From positions 1 to 36,417 of IMG/VR virus record IMGVR_UViG_3300028800_000053: DNA of 36,417 nt. The stretch is one strand, 5' to 3'. The translations under genes and the position numbers were made by a program. The DNA comes from a virus. Of this stretch, positions 6,691 through 13,173 are shown one piece after another. The notes beneath the pieces are model-generated. The model saw only the letters and a program-made list of their open reading frames with translations. It searched no databases and had not been told where the DNA came from. The stretch's first letter is position 1. Every line of letters starts with the position of its first letter.

Positions 6691-6735
6691 GCCCGCTGGA
6701 CAGATTGACCTCTTCCGCCAGCGGGCTTCTTCTTT
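6691..6735 (+). terminator. Terminator or attenuator in the 6819 leader
   Basis: Perfect nine-base-pair stem GCCCGCTGG (6691-6699) with CCAGCGGGC (6718-6726), an 18-base loop, then TTCTTCTTTT. It lies about 20 bases after the 6646 promoter, so transcripts would either stop at roughly 55 nt (a second small RNA) or read through into the gene at 6819. Confidence 0.6.
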
Positions 6736-6818
6736 TCATATCAGATGTTTATTTTGGCGTGTACAAAAAAATGCGCCCGACCTATCTTTGACGCAAATAC
6801 ACACCGATAGGAACGCAT

Positions 6819-7157
6819 ATGACCATTCAGAACGATCCCGAAGCCAAGGAGCGCTTAGACAGGTTTTTTATCCAAGTCAAAAAGTTGCAGGCTCTAGAAA
6901 ATTATTGCCGCTCCGGCAGGTTGAATCATGAGCCATACGTCCAGCTGCTCAAACAGTGCCTAGCCCGCGGTTGGCTCGGCGATGATGAAGAAAAATTTAT
7001 CGATCGGCTCATAGAAAGATACCAAATGGATTGGCGCACATGGTCCACAAAAATTTCCAGCGTCAAAAAACGTATGGCGGAGATGGAGATGGAAACGGTG
7101 CCCGCCAGACAGACCAAATATTGCGCCGCGCTGCTTCAAAAGGAACTGGGAATATGA
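6819..7157 (+). CDS. Small acidic/helical protein of unknown function
   Basis: The product has 112 residues, with AGGA six bases before ATG. It is almost entirely charged alpha-helix (AKERLDRFFIQVKKLQALENY, DDEEKFIDRLIERYQMDW) with no recognised motif. It is the first gene of a two-gene plus-strand unit lying between two minus-strand operons and behind a regulated promoter and attenuator. That position, next to the replication genes, suggests an early accessory or regulatory role. Confidence 0.65.
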   Translation: MTIQNDPEAKERLDRFFIQVKKLQALENYCRSGRLNHEPYVQLLKQCLARGWLGDDEEKFIDRLIERYQMDWRTWSTKISSVKKRMAEMEMETVPARQTKYCAALLQKELGI

Positions 7158-7507
7158 CCTTGGCGTTTTTATTGGGCATAACAATCAGCCATTGGTGCTT
7201 TAGCGCCTTTCTCTATTTTCGCCTGGGACGCATCTGGTCCCAACTAAACACACTCCAACGTAGATTAGATCAGTCATGTCGTACCCCATCGGCGCCCACA
7301 CCACAAAAAAAACAGCGGCCCCGCAGGACCGCCGAACAGAAAGTAAAAATGTCCCAAGCAGCAAAAGCCGCCTGGGATAAAAAGAAGGCTACCCAACCTG
7401 CTCTGACAGCCCAGGTGCCGAATCAAGCCACGCAACATATGACCCCCGGAACCGCGTCAAATATTGCGGATCCAACGCTTGCTCCACAATACGATGCATT
7501 GGAGTAG
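7154..7507 (+). CDS. Membrane-anchored basic protein
   Basis: ATG overlaps the upstream stop (ATGA). The 117-residue product starts with a transmembrane segment (MTLAFLLGITISHWCFSAFLYF), a short amphipathic part (WSQLNTLQRRLDQS), then a basic Pro/Lys/Arg-rich tail with RRTAEQKVKMSQAAKAAW, a motif seen in small phage and plasmid DNA-binding tails. The last 119 bases are antisense to the 3' end of the ERF gene. The anchor plus basic tail could tether DNA or a protein at the membrane; the function is unknown. Confidence 0.6.
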   Translation: MTLAFLLGITISHWCFSAFLYFRLGRIWSQLNTLQRRLDQSCRTPSAPTPQKKQRPRRTAEQKVKMSQAAKAAWDKKKATQPALTAQVPNQATQHMTPGTASNIADPTLAPQYDALE

Positions 7508-8054
7508 TTGAGTCCGCAGCCAACGATAAAATATAGCTATTCAGTGGGCCAGTATCAATACCTTCCGCATCCAACAAAATACGCAACGCATCAATATTCT
7601 GCTCCAACGTAGGCGGCTTGGGAACACGTGGCTTTTTTGGCGCAGCCGCCCCGTCCCGGACAACGATACTCTCCGCATCGTCATCCACGTCCGCCACAAC
7701 ACCCACGATCGCAGCTAATCCATAACGCCGCGTATACGTCATCGCCGCACCAATCCCCTGCGCGTCCATCTTAGCCGACAAAATGGGCGTAAAGCTGCGC
7801 ATCCATTGCCCGCTGCTATGACATAATGTCGTAACCATGTAATACGCGCCATCAATGGTGGCCGGACCCTGTACCACAGCCAACCCATTAGCGCTCAGCG
7901 CACCGCGACACGCCGACCATACGCTCGTAAGGTCCGCATACTTGCTCTTAAAGTACGGGTTGCTGCTGTCTTTGATCGCCGGGGTGATCTCCCCCTGCGC
8001 CTTAGCCAAGGCCGCCACCAATTCGTTGATCTGCTCACTCTGTAACTGTTCCAT
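7389..8054 (-). CDS. erf: ERF-family single-strand annealing protein
   Basis: The product has 221 residues, with GGAG seven bases before ATG. The N-terminal 140 residues carry the ERF pattern: INELVAALAKAQGEI, NPYFKSKYADLTSVWSAC, LSANGLAVVQGP, and AMTYTRRYGLAAIVGV followed by an acidic VADVDDDAES. ERF proteins anneal single strands during recombination-dependent replication and genome circularisation. Residues 150-221 form a separate helical tail after an Ala/Pro/Lys linker. It ends the minus-strand early operon and partners with the nuclease at 9868 and RusA at 12733. Confidence 0.9.
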   Translation of the reverse strand: MEQLQSEQINELVAALAKAQGEITPAIKDSSNPYFKSKYADLTSVWSACRGALSANGLAVVQGPATIDGAYYMVTTLCHSSGQWMRSFTPILSAKMDAQGIGAAMTYTRRYGLAAIVGVVADVDDDAESIVVRDGAAAPKKPRVPKPPTLEQNIDALRILLDAEGIDTGPLNSYILSLAADSTTPMHRIVEQALDPQYLTRFRGSYVAWLDSAPGLSEQVG

Positions 8055-8305
8055 TATTGATCTCCATAATCTGATTCAAAATCCGGCTCGGGTTCCTCAA
8101 ACTCACACCCACAGCCTGAACACACAAAACTTCCGCTCGACCAAAATGCATCGCCCGCGCATTCAAGGCACACACACGCATCATATTCCGCAACATAAAG
8201 GTACGACGGATCTAGTTGACTGTCTAACATATACCCACCAAATTCGTTAAATTCATTTTTTGAAATTAAATGTCTAAACAAATTTGTTGGTACTTCAACG
8301 GCCAT
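8054..8305 (-). CDS. Zinc-ribbon-like small acidic protein
   Basis: The product has 83 residues. CVCLECAGDAFWSSGSFVCSGCGCEFEE is a four-cysteine zinc ribbon in the second half (CxxC, 15 residues, CxxC), followed by an acidic end (PEPDFESDYGDQ). The stop overlaps the first base of the ERF start. The start at 8305 (GAGG close by) overlaps the upstream gene by 40 bases; an inner ATG at 8230 preceded by GGTGGG is a fair alternative and keeps the ribbon. Function unknown. Confidence 0.55.
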   Translation of the reverse strand: MAVEVPTNLFRHLISKNEFNEFGGYMLDSQLDPSYLYVAEYDACVCLECAGDAFWSSGSFVCSGCGCEFEEPEPDFESDYGDQ

Positions 8306-8514
8306 ACCTCACGGCAAATAAGACGAAACAATGTCGTGTGCGCCGCCATCTTCTCAAGCCACAAATCACGCTTACGCGTATTGGCCGGATCGGCTCTGTG
8401 CATCGCATACGCTTCATCCCACTCCGCTTCCGCAAATCGCAGAAGCTCCACCATGCGGGCCGTAAATTTGTTGATCAATTCGCGCTCTTGTGATATCTCT
8501 TGTGACATAATCAT
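8266..8514 (-). CDS. Small helical protein of unknown function
   Basis: The start at 8514 is chosen for GGAGG six bases upstream. The product has 82 residues, MIMSQEISQERELINKF then a charged helix (RMVELLRFAEAEWDEAYAMH) and LWLEKMAAHTTLFRLICREV. No known motif. It sits inside the early minus-strand operon where nearly every gene has a strong GGAGG site. Confidence 0.55.
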   Translation of the reverse strand: MIMSQEISQERELINKFTARMVELLRFAEAEWDEAYAMHRADPANTRKRDLWLEKMAAHTTLFRLICREVWPLKYQQICLDI

Positions 8515-8566
8515 GACTGACCTCCTATTGGTTTTGATTGACCCCGGCTGCAACCGGGGTGTTTGA

Positions 8567-8974
8567 TTACTTGCACTTGCCTTCCAAGGCGTCAAGGCGC
8601 TGTTGGACAGTGTCTATTTTTGCTGCTAAGCTCACAACCTGATCTGATAATTTGTTGTGTCCTTCAATCGCGTTGTGCAAATACTCCGACAACATCCGCA
8701 GGCCATCACGGTTTTTAATTACGCTATCACTCAAGTCGTCTAACCACTTTTCCATTGTCGGCAATATGGCCGTATCACCATCAGCTAATGTAGTTCGCAG
8801 GTCCCGAATGTCATCGTATAACAAGCCAATTGCCTTCCATTGCTTTTGATCGATCGTCATTTCATGGTCAGGGGTATTATCCCAAGGACGTGGCCCGTCT
8901 TTAGTCCACGCTTCTCCACAGGCCGTTCCCATCAAGGAACAGCCAACACACAACGTTAAGATAAATTTATTCAT
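8567..8974 (-). CDS. Secreted/lipoprotein-like coiled-coil protein
   Basis: The product has 135 residues, with GGAGG four bases before ATG. The N-terminus MNKFILTLCVGCSLMGTAC looks like a lipoprotein signal with a lipobox-like G-T-A-C. The rest is hydrophilic, with a coiled-coil end (HNKLSDQVVSLAAKIDTVQQ, RLDALEG). An anchored periplasmic coiled coil would fit a spanin-like or superinfection-exclusion protein. Its place in an early-type operon rather than a lysis cassette favours exclusion. The next upstream gene also has a lipobox. Confidence 0.6.
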   Translation of the reverse strand: MNKFILTLCVGCSLMGTACGEAWTKDGPRPWDNTPDHEMTIDQKQWKAIGLLYDDIRDLRTTLADGDTAILPTMEKWLDDLSDSVIKNRDGLRMLSEYLHNAIEGHNKLSDQVVSLAAKIDTVQQRLDALEGKCK

Positions 8975-8998
8975 ATGACCTCCAATTAGTGGTTAATA

Positions 8999-9286
8999 TT
9001 ATTTGTCCTTCTTGCCTTCCTTGAAACCTTCCATGTACAAGTCATCATCCAAGTACACCGGACGGCGCCCATTGATACCGGCATAATATCCGTCATCCCA
9101 GGCCTCGCAATCGGCTTGACCGCATTCATATCCCTCTTTCTGCGATTCGCTAGCCCAACGAGATGGTTCGCTTTCCTGTTCCCACGCAGATTCATACCCT
9201 TTGTCCCAGTCTTCACCACTACCGGTGCCGCATCCGGTAAAAAAACAAATGATGGCCAACGGAATCCATACGATATCCTCTTTCAT
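8999..9286 (-). CDS. Probable small lipoprotein
   Basis: The product has 95 residues; GGAGG lies seven bases before ATG, and ATGA overlaps the upstream stop. The signal MKEDIVWIPLAIICFFTGC ends in a lipobox-like F-T-G-C (Cys19), although the N-terminus lacks the usual lysines apart from one. The mature part is acidic and aromatic-rich (GEDWDKGYESAWEQES, WDDGYYAGINGRR, YMEGFKEGKKDK). Phage early lipoproteins are often superinfection-exclusion factors blocking receptors; that is inference here. Confidence 0.6.
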   Translation of the reverse strand: MKEDIVWIPLAIICFFTGCGTGSGEDWDKGYESAWEQESEPSRWASESQKEGYECGQADCEAWDDGYYAGINGRRPVYLDDDLYMEGFKEGKKDK

Positions 9287-9477
9287 ACTGTCACCTCCTC
9301 TGTGCTCTCAACGACTCCATTGACTTCCGTTAAGATCGCCAACCGCCTGACACGCTCGGCACCAAAACTGTTTAAGACAAAATTAATGGCCGCTTCCCGC
9401 GTCCGATGCGTATACCTGCTAATAGTGGGTAAATCGCCAACTATCCCGTATGCCGCCCTGTATCTTGTGCCTTCCAT
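9283..9477 (-). CDS. Small protein of unknown function
   Basis: Start at 9477 with GGAGGAGG upstream, giving 64 residues: MEGTRYRAAYGIVGDLPTI, then THRTREAAINFVLNSFGAER and a hydrophobic, acidic end (RRLAILTEVNGVVESTEE). The frame is open for 123 bases upstream, but those starts have no ribosome site. Its stop overlaps the next gene's start, so it is translationally coupled to the lipoprotein. It looks like a small alpha/beta protein. No family recognised. Confidence 0.55.
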   Translation of the reverse strand: MEGTRYRAAYGIVGDLPTISRYTHRTREAAINFVLNSFGAERVRRLAILTEVNGVVESTEEVTV

Positions 9478-9502
9478 TTTGACCTCCTCCATGTTTGTTT
9501 TA

Positions 9503-9706
9503 TTAGTTAACAATAAATTTATAGCCATACTTGGCCTCATGCAACGCCTCGTACCGATCCATAAAGTCTTGATCGGTCGCACAACGATAATTACAGACAC
9601 GGTCCGCTAATTCCTCGCCCATGAGGTTTACCGCCGCCTCAAACTCCACCGTCACCGTAGTCCCGCACTTACCGTTGGCATACACGTATGATTTATCTAC
9701 ACTCAT
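9503..9706 (-). CDS. Small protein of unknown function, first gene of the early minus operon
   Basis: The start at 9706 has GGAGGG four bases upstream. The 67-residue product (MSVDKSYVYANGKCGTTVTV, LADRVCNYRCATDQDFMDRY) has three cysteines and is mixed alpha/beta. It is the first gene after the promoter at 9804-9833, with a leader of about 90 bases. No family recognised. Confidence 0.55.
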   Translation of the reverse strand: MSVDKSYVYANGKCGTTVTVEFEAAVNLMGEELADRVCNYRCATDQDFMDRYEALHEAKYGYKFIVN

Positions 9707-9763
9707 TTTTCCCTCCATTCTAATTTTTTCTGTTTACATCACGCCGCTACAACTAGCCGATTT

Positions 9764-9781
9764 TGGTGGACCGGTCACCTA
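9764..9781. promoter_or_regulatory. Palindrome in the early-operon leader
   Basis: GACCGGTC (9769-9776) is a perfect eight-base palindrome flanked by GGTG and CACC arms. It lies just downstream of the expected start site of the 9804-9833 promoter, so it could be an operator or leader hairpin. Confidence 0.3.
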
Positions 9782-9803
9782 GGAGACTGACGTTGTTGGG
9801 CTA

Positions 9804-9833
9804 AATATAGCTGAAATGACATTAATCTGTCAA
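9804..9833 (-). promoter_or_regulatory. Early minus-strand promoter with operator
   Basis: On the minus strand, TTGACA (9828-9833) is followed 18 bases on by TATATT (9804-9809), or 17 bases on by CTATAT. The inverted repeat TGACA-TTAATC-TGTCA at 9817-9832 overlaps the -35. It drives the operon 9706 to 7389. Confidence 0.65.
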
Positions 9834-9867
9834 TCAAATGACGCGGATGGGAGAAAAAAAATTAAGA

Positions 9868-10425
9868 TTATGGCAGTTTGGCCGAGAAGAATTCGTCTAC
9901 AAGCGTTTCACACTGCGCCCACACGCTATCGTCACGCACATATTGACATATTTCCGGCAAATGCCCGTCGCGATCAAGTTTCAAGAACATAAACAGATCA
10001 GACACGTGATAATGATTGACGCTGAGCAGATATGCGTAAAAATGCGCTTGTAATGCCCACGCATCGTGATCAGCCCGCGCGGAGGTTTTGTAATCGCACA
10101 GCAGGAGGGTGCCCCGCCGCGTATCGGAAATGATAGCATCTATTTGACCTGTGATCATCAGCTTGTCGCAGTAGTATCTGCGTTCTGATTGGAGTATTAG
10201 GGGTTGGAAATATCTGCACCACACCCGGTAGGATTCGAAGTATCCCATGGCTTCCGGGGATAAATTTAGGGGCCGTCCGGCGTAGTCATCTGCGATCGCC
10301 TGATGTACCTCGGATCCTATGCGCGTTTTGCGCTCCAATACGCCGGGTGGTATTTTCGTAAAGTCTTTAGTTGAAGATAGTATGTCACTCACTCGAGCGT
10401 ACATTTTCCCATTATATTCCAACAT
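9868..10425 (-). CDS. PD-(D/E)XK family nuclease (recombination exonuclease-like)
   Basis: Start at 10425 with GAGGAGG upstream; 185 residues. The fold is visible: GSEVHQAI near 37-44, Glu82 in SERRYYCD, Asp96 in TGQIDAII, Asp111-Tyr-Lys113 in LLLCDYKTS, and the RecB-type QAHFYAYLL motif at 127-135. Such nucleases commonly resect double-strand ends to supply single strands for an annealing protein; here that would be the ERF protein of the next operon. It lies alone between the two operator-bearing promoters. A Cas4-like cysteine cluster is not seen. Confidence 0.82.
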   Translation of the reverse strand: MLEYNGKMYARVSDILSSTKDFTKIPPGVLERKTRIGSEVHQAIADDYAGRPLNLSPEAMGYFESYRVWCRYFQPLILQSERRYYCDKLMITGQIDAIISDTRRGTLLLCDYKTSARADHDAWALQAHFYAYLLSVNHYHVSDLFMFLKLDRDGHLPEICQYVRDDSVWAQCETLVDEFFSAKLP

Positions 10426-10445
10426 AATGTCCTCCTCGCAAACCG

Positions 10446-10474
10446 TTGACAATAACATGTCACATGATTATAAT
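10446..10474 (+). promoter_or_regulatory. Consensus promoter with operator
   Basis: TTGACA (10446-10451), 17 bases, TATAAT (10469-10474): both hexamers match the sigma70 consensus exactly. TGACA-ATAACA-TGTCA (10447-10462) overlaps the -35 and spacer. It drives the long plus-strand operon starting at 10500. Confidence 0.85.
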
Positions 10475-10499
10475 CTACCAAAAAAAACATGGAGGGGTC

Positions 10500-10790
10500 A
10501 TGGTATTTAAAGGAAAAATGACGCTGGCGCGTTGGCTATGGATGCACCATTTATCGGTGCCGCAATTCGAGGAGATGAGCGGCATACATAGGCGCACGAT
10601 CTATCGAATCCTGGAAGATATGGGATATCGTCCACGGGAGCGGGTGCGCAAAAGTGTGTACCTTGCCACGGGAGGTGAAGTGGTCATCGATGCCGAGGGT
10701 GGCTATCGCCCGCGAACAAAGACGATTATGAGACGGCTAAAACGCAACAACGATCTGTTATCTGAGGTAGGCGATGAAGGCGATCAATAA
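10500..10790 (+). CDS. Small helix-turn-helix protein, candidate early regulator
   Basis: The product has 96 residues; GGAGG lies four bases before ATG, about 25 bases behind the promoter -10. Residues 7-45 (MTLARWLWMHHLSVPQFEEM, SGIHRRTIYRILEDMGYRP) read as a helix-turn-helix of the Cro/XRE type. The rest is basic (RVRKSVYL, RPRTKTIMRRLKR). As the first gene of its operon, directly under an operator shared with two other promoters, it is the best candidate for the protein binding TGACA-N6/7-TGTCA. That is inference from position. Another helix-turn-helix gene follows. Confidence 0.65.
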   Translation: MVFKGKMTLARWLWMHHLSVPQFEEMSGIHRRTIYRILEDMGYRPRERVRKSVYLATGGEVVIDAEGGYRPRTKTIMRRLKRNNDLLSEVGDEGDQ

Positions 10791-11214
10791 TGATATTGTT
10801 TTTGAGACCGTACGCGAGTGTGCGGACTATGGTGGAGTGTGTCGGTCGGCAGTGCAAAAGCTTGTCGCGAATGGGCGTCTGAAACACACGCGTGTTGGGC
10901 GGGCGGTACACATATTGAGATCGGATTATGACGCGTATCGCGATGGCCGCTATAAGCGAAAGCCGCGCATAGACGGGGGCACATGTTTTACGATCGAAAA
11001 TGGATGGTACACAATCAAAGAGATGTCGGCGTACGCGACGAACCTGTTGGGTGAACGAGTCTCGGCGCAAAAACTTCATTTCCAATTGCGCACCGGACGT
11101 CTGAGAGCGCTGCGGGTACGTGGGGGATATGTTATCGCCGTGCATGATATGGAGGCATGGATTAACGCTTATGTCGCGGGCAAGCTAACAGACAGGAGGC
11201 TAAAGCATGGATAA
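10774..11214 (+). CDS. Double excisionase/MerR-type DNA-binding protein
   Basis: The product has 146 residues, overlapping the previous gene by 17 bases, with GAGG six bases before ATG. It has two similar winged-helix units: residues 8-56 (ETVRECADYGGVCRSAVQKL, GRLKHTRVGRAVHILRSDYD) and 75-135 (WYTIKEMSAYATNLLG, AQKLHFQLRTGRLRALRV, GGYVIAVHDMEAWINAY). Each follows the excisionase/AlpA layout of helix-turn-helix, basic wing (GRLKxxRVG, GRLRALRVRG) and a terminal D-x-x-A helix. Two such units in one chain would bind paired half-sites. It may act in transcription control. Confidence 0.65.
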   Translation: MKAINNDIVFETVRECADYGGVCRSAVQKLVANGRLKHTRVGRAVHILRSDYDAYRDGRYKRKPRIDGGTCFTIENGWYTIKEMSAYATNLLGERVSAQKLHFQLRTGRLRALRVRGGYVIAVHDMEAWINAYVAGKLTDRRLKHG

Positions 11215-11335
11215 TAATGAGCAATGGCGGCAGGCATCTTCTCTATCCCGTAAAATCCATAAAGTATTTTTCCGGCACTTTGAGATACCCGTCTTTGCAG
11301 CAGGTCGGGGATGCAAGCGGTGCAGAAGCTCATGA
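11207..11335 (+). CDS. Small basic protein (42 aa)
   Basis: A short gene with a strong AGGAGG seven bases before ATG, overlapping the end of the previous gene by eight bases. The product begins MDNNEQWRQASSLSRKIHK and ends with CKRCRSS, a CxxC pair in a basic tail. No family recognised. The ribosome site and tight packing are the main evidence. Confidence 0.5.
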   Translation: MDNNEQWRQASSLSRKIHKVFFRHFEIPVFAAGRGCKRCRSS

Positions 11336-11349
11336 ATCGGAGGCTAGGA

Positions 11350-11637
11350 ATGGATGACAACGGCATAGATAGTTGGTCGGTAGAGATAAGGCAGATTGCT
11401 GATGTGCTGATGACTGCGGTGCAGAATCATTTGAAGGTTCAGGGCCGCGGCGCCGCCATTGGCAAGGAGGAGATTCTAAAATTATTATTGGCTACGAGCG
11501 CTTTAACAGGTGCATTGATACAGTTCGCATGCCTGGGTTTACATCCCGATCATCTGATTTTCCGCAATAAAATATTTGATTATAGTAGAAGATGGTTGGG
11601 GGGGGATAAAAAGAGGAGAGACCGCAATGAGCGCTAG
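11350..11637 (+). CDS. Unknown helical protein
   Basis: Start at 11350 is preferred because GGAGG is six bases upstream; an ATG at 11332 overlapping the previous stop is an alternative. The product has 95 residues with a helical middle (IRQIADVLMTAVQNHLKVQG, EEILKLLLATSALTGALIQF) and a basic end (RRWLGGDKKRRDRNER). The central hydrophobic stretch is moderate and not a clear membrane span. Unknown function within the early or middle operon. Confidence 0.55.
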   Translation: MDDNGIDSWSVEIRQIADVLMTAVQNHLKVQGRGAAIGKEEILKLLLATSALTGALIQFACLGLHPDHLIFRNKIFDYSRRWLGGDKKRRDRNER

Positions 11638-11648
11638 GTTTGTAAGCC

Positions 11649-11933
11649 ATGAATGAAGTCAAGGAATGCCATTGGTACCATGTGAGCGAGGATTTGCCCC
11701 GGGAAAAAGAGGTTGTTTTGGCCTACTCGGAGGTTCATGGGACATACTTTCTGGTATGCTTTATAGCGGCGCGCGGGTGGATTAACCCCCGAAGGGAGAG
11801 TATGTATCTGATTACGCGTTGGTGCAATGTAAAGTTATTTTTGCCTTGGGAGATCCTCAATACGATTGATAAGGACGCGGCCGCGAATTATGGAGTAGAT
11901 TTAGATTTATTTAATCAGGGGACGATGACATGA
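11649..11933 (+). CDS. DUF551-like small protein
   Basis: The product has 94 residues. WYHVSEDLPREKEVVLAYSE followed by a beta-rich middle (YFLVCFIAARGWI) and a conserved-looking TRWCNV near residue 57 resembles the DUF551 pattern (W-x-P-V-S-x-x-L-P ... VLxY ... W), which occurs in many phages with no known role. The ribosome site is weak, and a nine-codon frame (11627) ends just over the start, so reinitiation is possible. It overlaps the next gene by four bases. Confidence 0.6.
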   Translation: MNEVKECHWYHVSEDLPREKEVVLAYSEVHGTYFLVCFIAARGWINPRRESMYLITRWCNVKLFLPWEILNTIDKDAAANYGVDLDLFNQGTMT

Positions 11934-12292
11934 ATGATGGTGAGAGACGCCGTGTGGTGCACAAGCATTTAATGCACTACGAGGATAAGGTCGGGGAGCC
12001 GGCGAGGAAGCATATGTTGAAGCTGTTATCCAAATATGCCGCGTGCATCAAAAGTGACGATGAGGCTATGGGTTTGTTGGGTAGTCTCATAAAATCATCA
12101 TCGGCTGTTTTTTGCTACGCCGTGAGGCTTATGCACACGGTCGAGTCCCCCAACTGTACATTGCAGATGCTGATCGAAATGCATGACGTGGGCGTGTCCG
12201 GAATTTTGCGTGAAAATTATGTGATGGACCGCGATATAATCAGCGAATGGCCAATAAAGCATTCTGAGGAAGGAGAAGAAAGCAATGAGTGA
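11930..12292 (+). CDS. Helical protein, first of a paralogous pair
   Basis: The product has 120 residues; ATGA overlaps the previous stop. It aligns along most of its length with the next gene: MLKLLSKYAACI with MYQLLKNHAEPL, a hydrophobic SSAVFCYAVRLM with GAPFLHAVEASR, and ILRENYVMDRD with VLGERYVMESG. The pair is a tandem duplication that has diverged strongly. Both are alpha-helical with no motif that I recognise. Confidence 0.6.
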   Translation: MNDGERRRVVHKHLMHYEDKVGEPARKHMLKLLSKYAACIKSDDEAMGLLGSLIKSSSAVFCYAVRLMHTVESPNCTLQMLIEMHDVGVSGILRENYVMDRDIISEWPIKHSEEGEESNE

Positions 12293-12665
12293 AAATAATC
12301 TAGGTGGGGGCGAGACAAGAAGCTTGAAGGAGTATTATCATGAGTTGATCAGTCAACCGACACAAAGTTATATGTATCAGTTGCTTAAAAATCATGCGGA
12401 GCCACTGACTGATCCTGAGAAATTAAGCGCGGTGATTTTTACGCTTATTGAGTTAGCAGGAGCGCCTTTTTTGCATGCGGTGGAAGCTTCGCGTGCTGCG
12501 GGGATAAATATAACGGTCGATGAATTGGGGGAAGAGCTACAGCGGACTATCTTCGCCGTTTTAGGTGAGCGTTACGTAATGGAGAGCGGTAATGTCGGCA
12601 CGTGGACGTTGACGGATGAATTTGCAAAAGAGGTGAGGCCGCAAGAGAAAAAAGCCGGTCCATAA
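12285..12665 (+). CDS. Helical protein, second of a paralogous pair
   Basis: The product has 126 residues and overlaps the previous gene by eight bases, with GGAG-type bases (aaGGAGaagaaagc) before ATG. It matches 11930 in the C-terminal half (ILRENYVM/VLGERYVM) and in the first helix. The end is basic (RPQEKKAGP). It is the last gene before a 67-base gap holding a hairpin, so it may close a transcription segment. Unknown function. Confidence 0.6.
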   Translation: MSENNLGGGETRSLKEYYHELISQPTQSYMYQLLKNHAEPLTDPEKLSAVIFTLIELAGAPFLHAVEASRAAGINITVDELGEELQRTIFAVLGERYVMESGNVGTWTLTDEFAKEVRPQEKKAGP

Positions 12666-12703
12666 AAAAACATTTCACAAAAAATATATATAACCTTATT
12701 GGA

Positions 12704-12723
12704 CGATTTTAGGGTAAAAATCG
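12704..12723. promoter_or_regulatory. Hairpin ahead of rusA
   Basis: CGATTTT (12704-12710), six-base loop, AAAATCG (12717-12723): a perfect seven-base-pair stem 10 bases before the GTG start of the RusA gene, preceded by an AT-rich TATATATA stretch. It could regulate translation or be a weak terminator; there is no T-run. Confidence 0.3.
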
Positions 12724-12732
12724 GGTAACAGG

Positions 12733-13173
12733 GTGTTTCAGTTTGAGATAATCGGTAAGCCGGTGCCACAGCAGCGCACGCGGTTCTCTATGGTCAATAA
12801 GCGCGTCTATAATCCCTCTAAGCGCGATGAGGAGATGATTAAGTGGCAGATCCAGCCTTTCGCGCCGGATACGCCTATAGCGGGTCCTGTCGAGCTTAGC
12901 GTTTATTTTTTCTTGCCTATACCTCCCAAGACGGGTCGGCGGCTGCGCGAGCAGATGATCAATCGGGTGATTCTCCCGGACCATGCGCCGGACGTGGATA
13001 ATCTAGCGTACATCGTCACTAATGCTCTCAAGAAACTTGTTTACGACGACGATAAGCGGGTGTGCGCGTTGCATATGTATAAATTTTACGGTGAGACGCC
13101 CAAGACGGTTGTGCGTGTGCGTCCGATATTGCAGGCTCAGCCGCTGGGGTTACGCGATGCGGATGATATTTGA
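12733..13173 (+). CDS. rusA: RusA-family Holliday junction resolvase
   Basis: The product has 146 residues from a GTG start with a weak ribosome site. The RusA layout is clear: N-terminal beta hairpins (FEIIGKPVPQQRTRF), then VELSVYFFLPIPP, and the catalytic region PDHAPDVDNLAYIVTNAL with Asp87 and Asp89, followed by VYDDDKRV (Asp105-107). These acidic residues bind the metal that cuts four-way junctions. The lysine after the DxDN pair in typical RusA is replaced by Ala-Tyr here. It would resolve branched concatemers before packaging, working with ERF and the 9868 nuclease. Confidence 0.88.
   Translation: MFQFEIIGKPVPQQRTRFSMVNKRVYNPSKRDEEMIKWQIQPFAPDTPIAGPVELSVYFFLPIPPKTGRRLREQMINRVILPDHAPDVDNLAYIVTNALKKLVYDDDKRVCALHMYKFYGETPKTVVRVRPILQAQPLGLRDADDI

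Noticed and set aside
11626-11655. Nine-codon frame with GGAG before the 11649 gene
   Set aside because: Too short to call a gene; noted only as a possible reinitiation leader.
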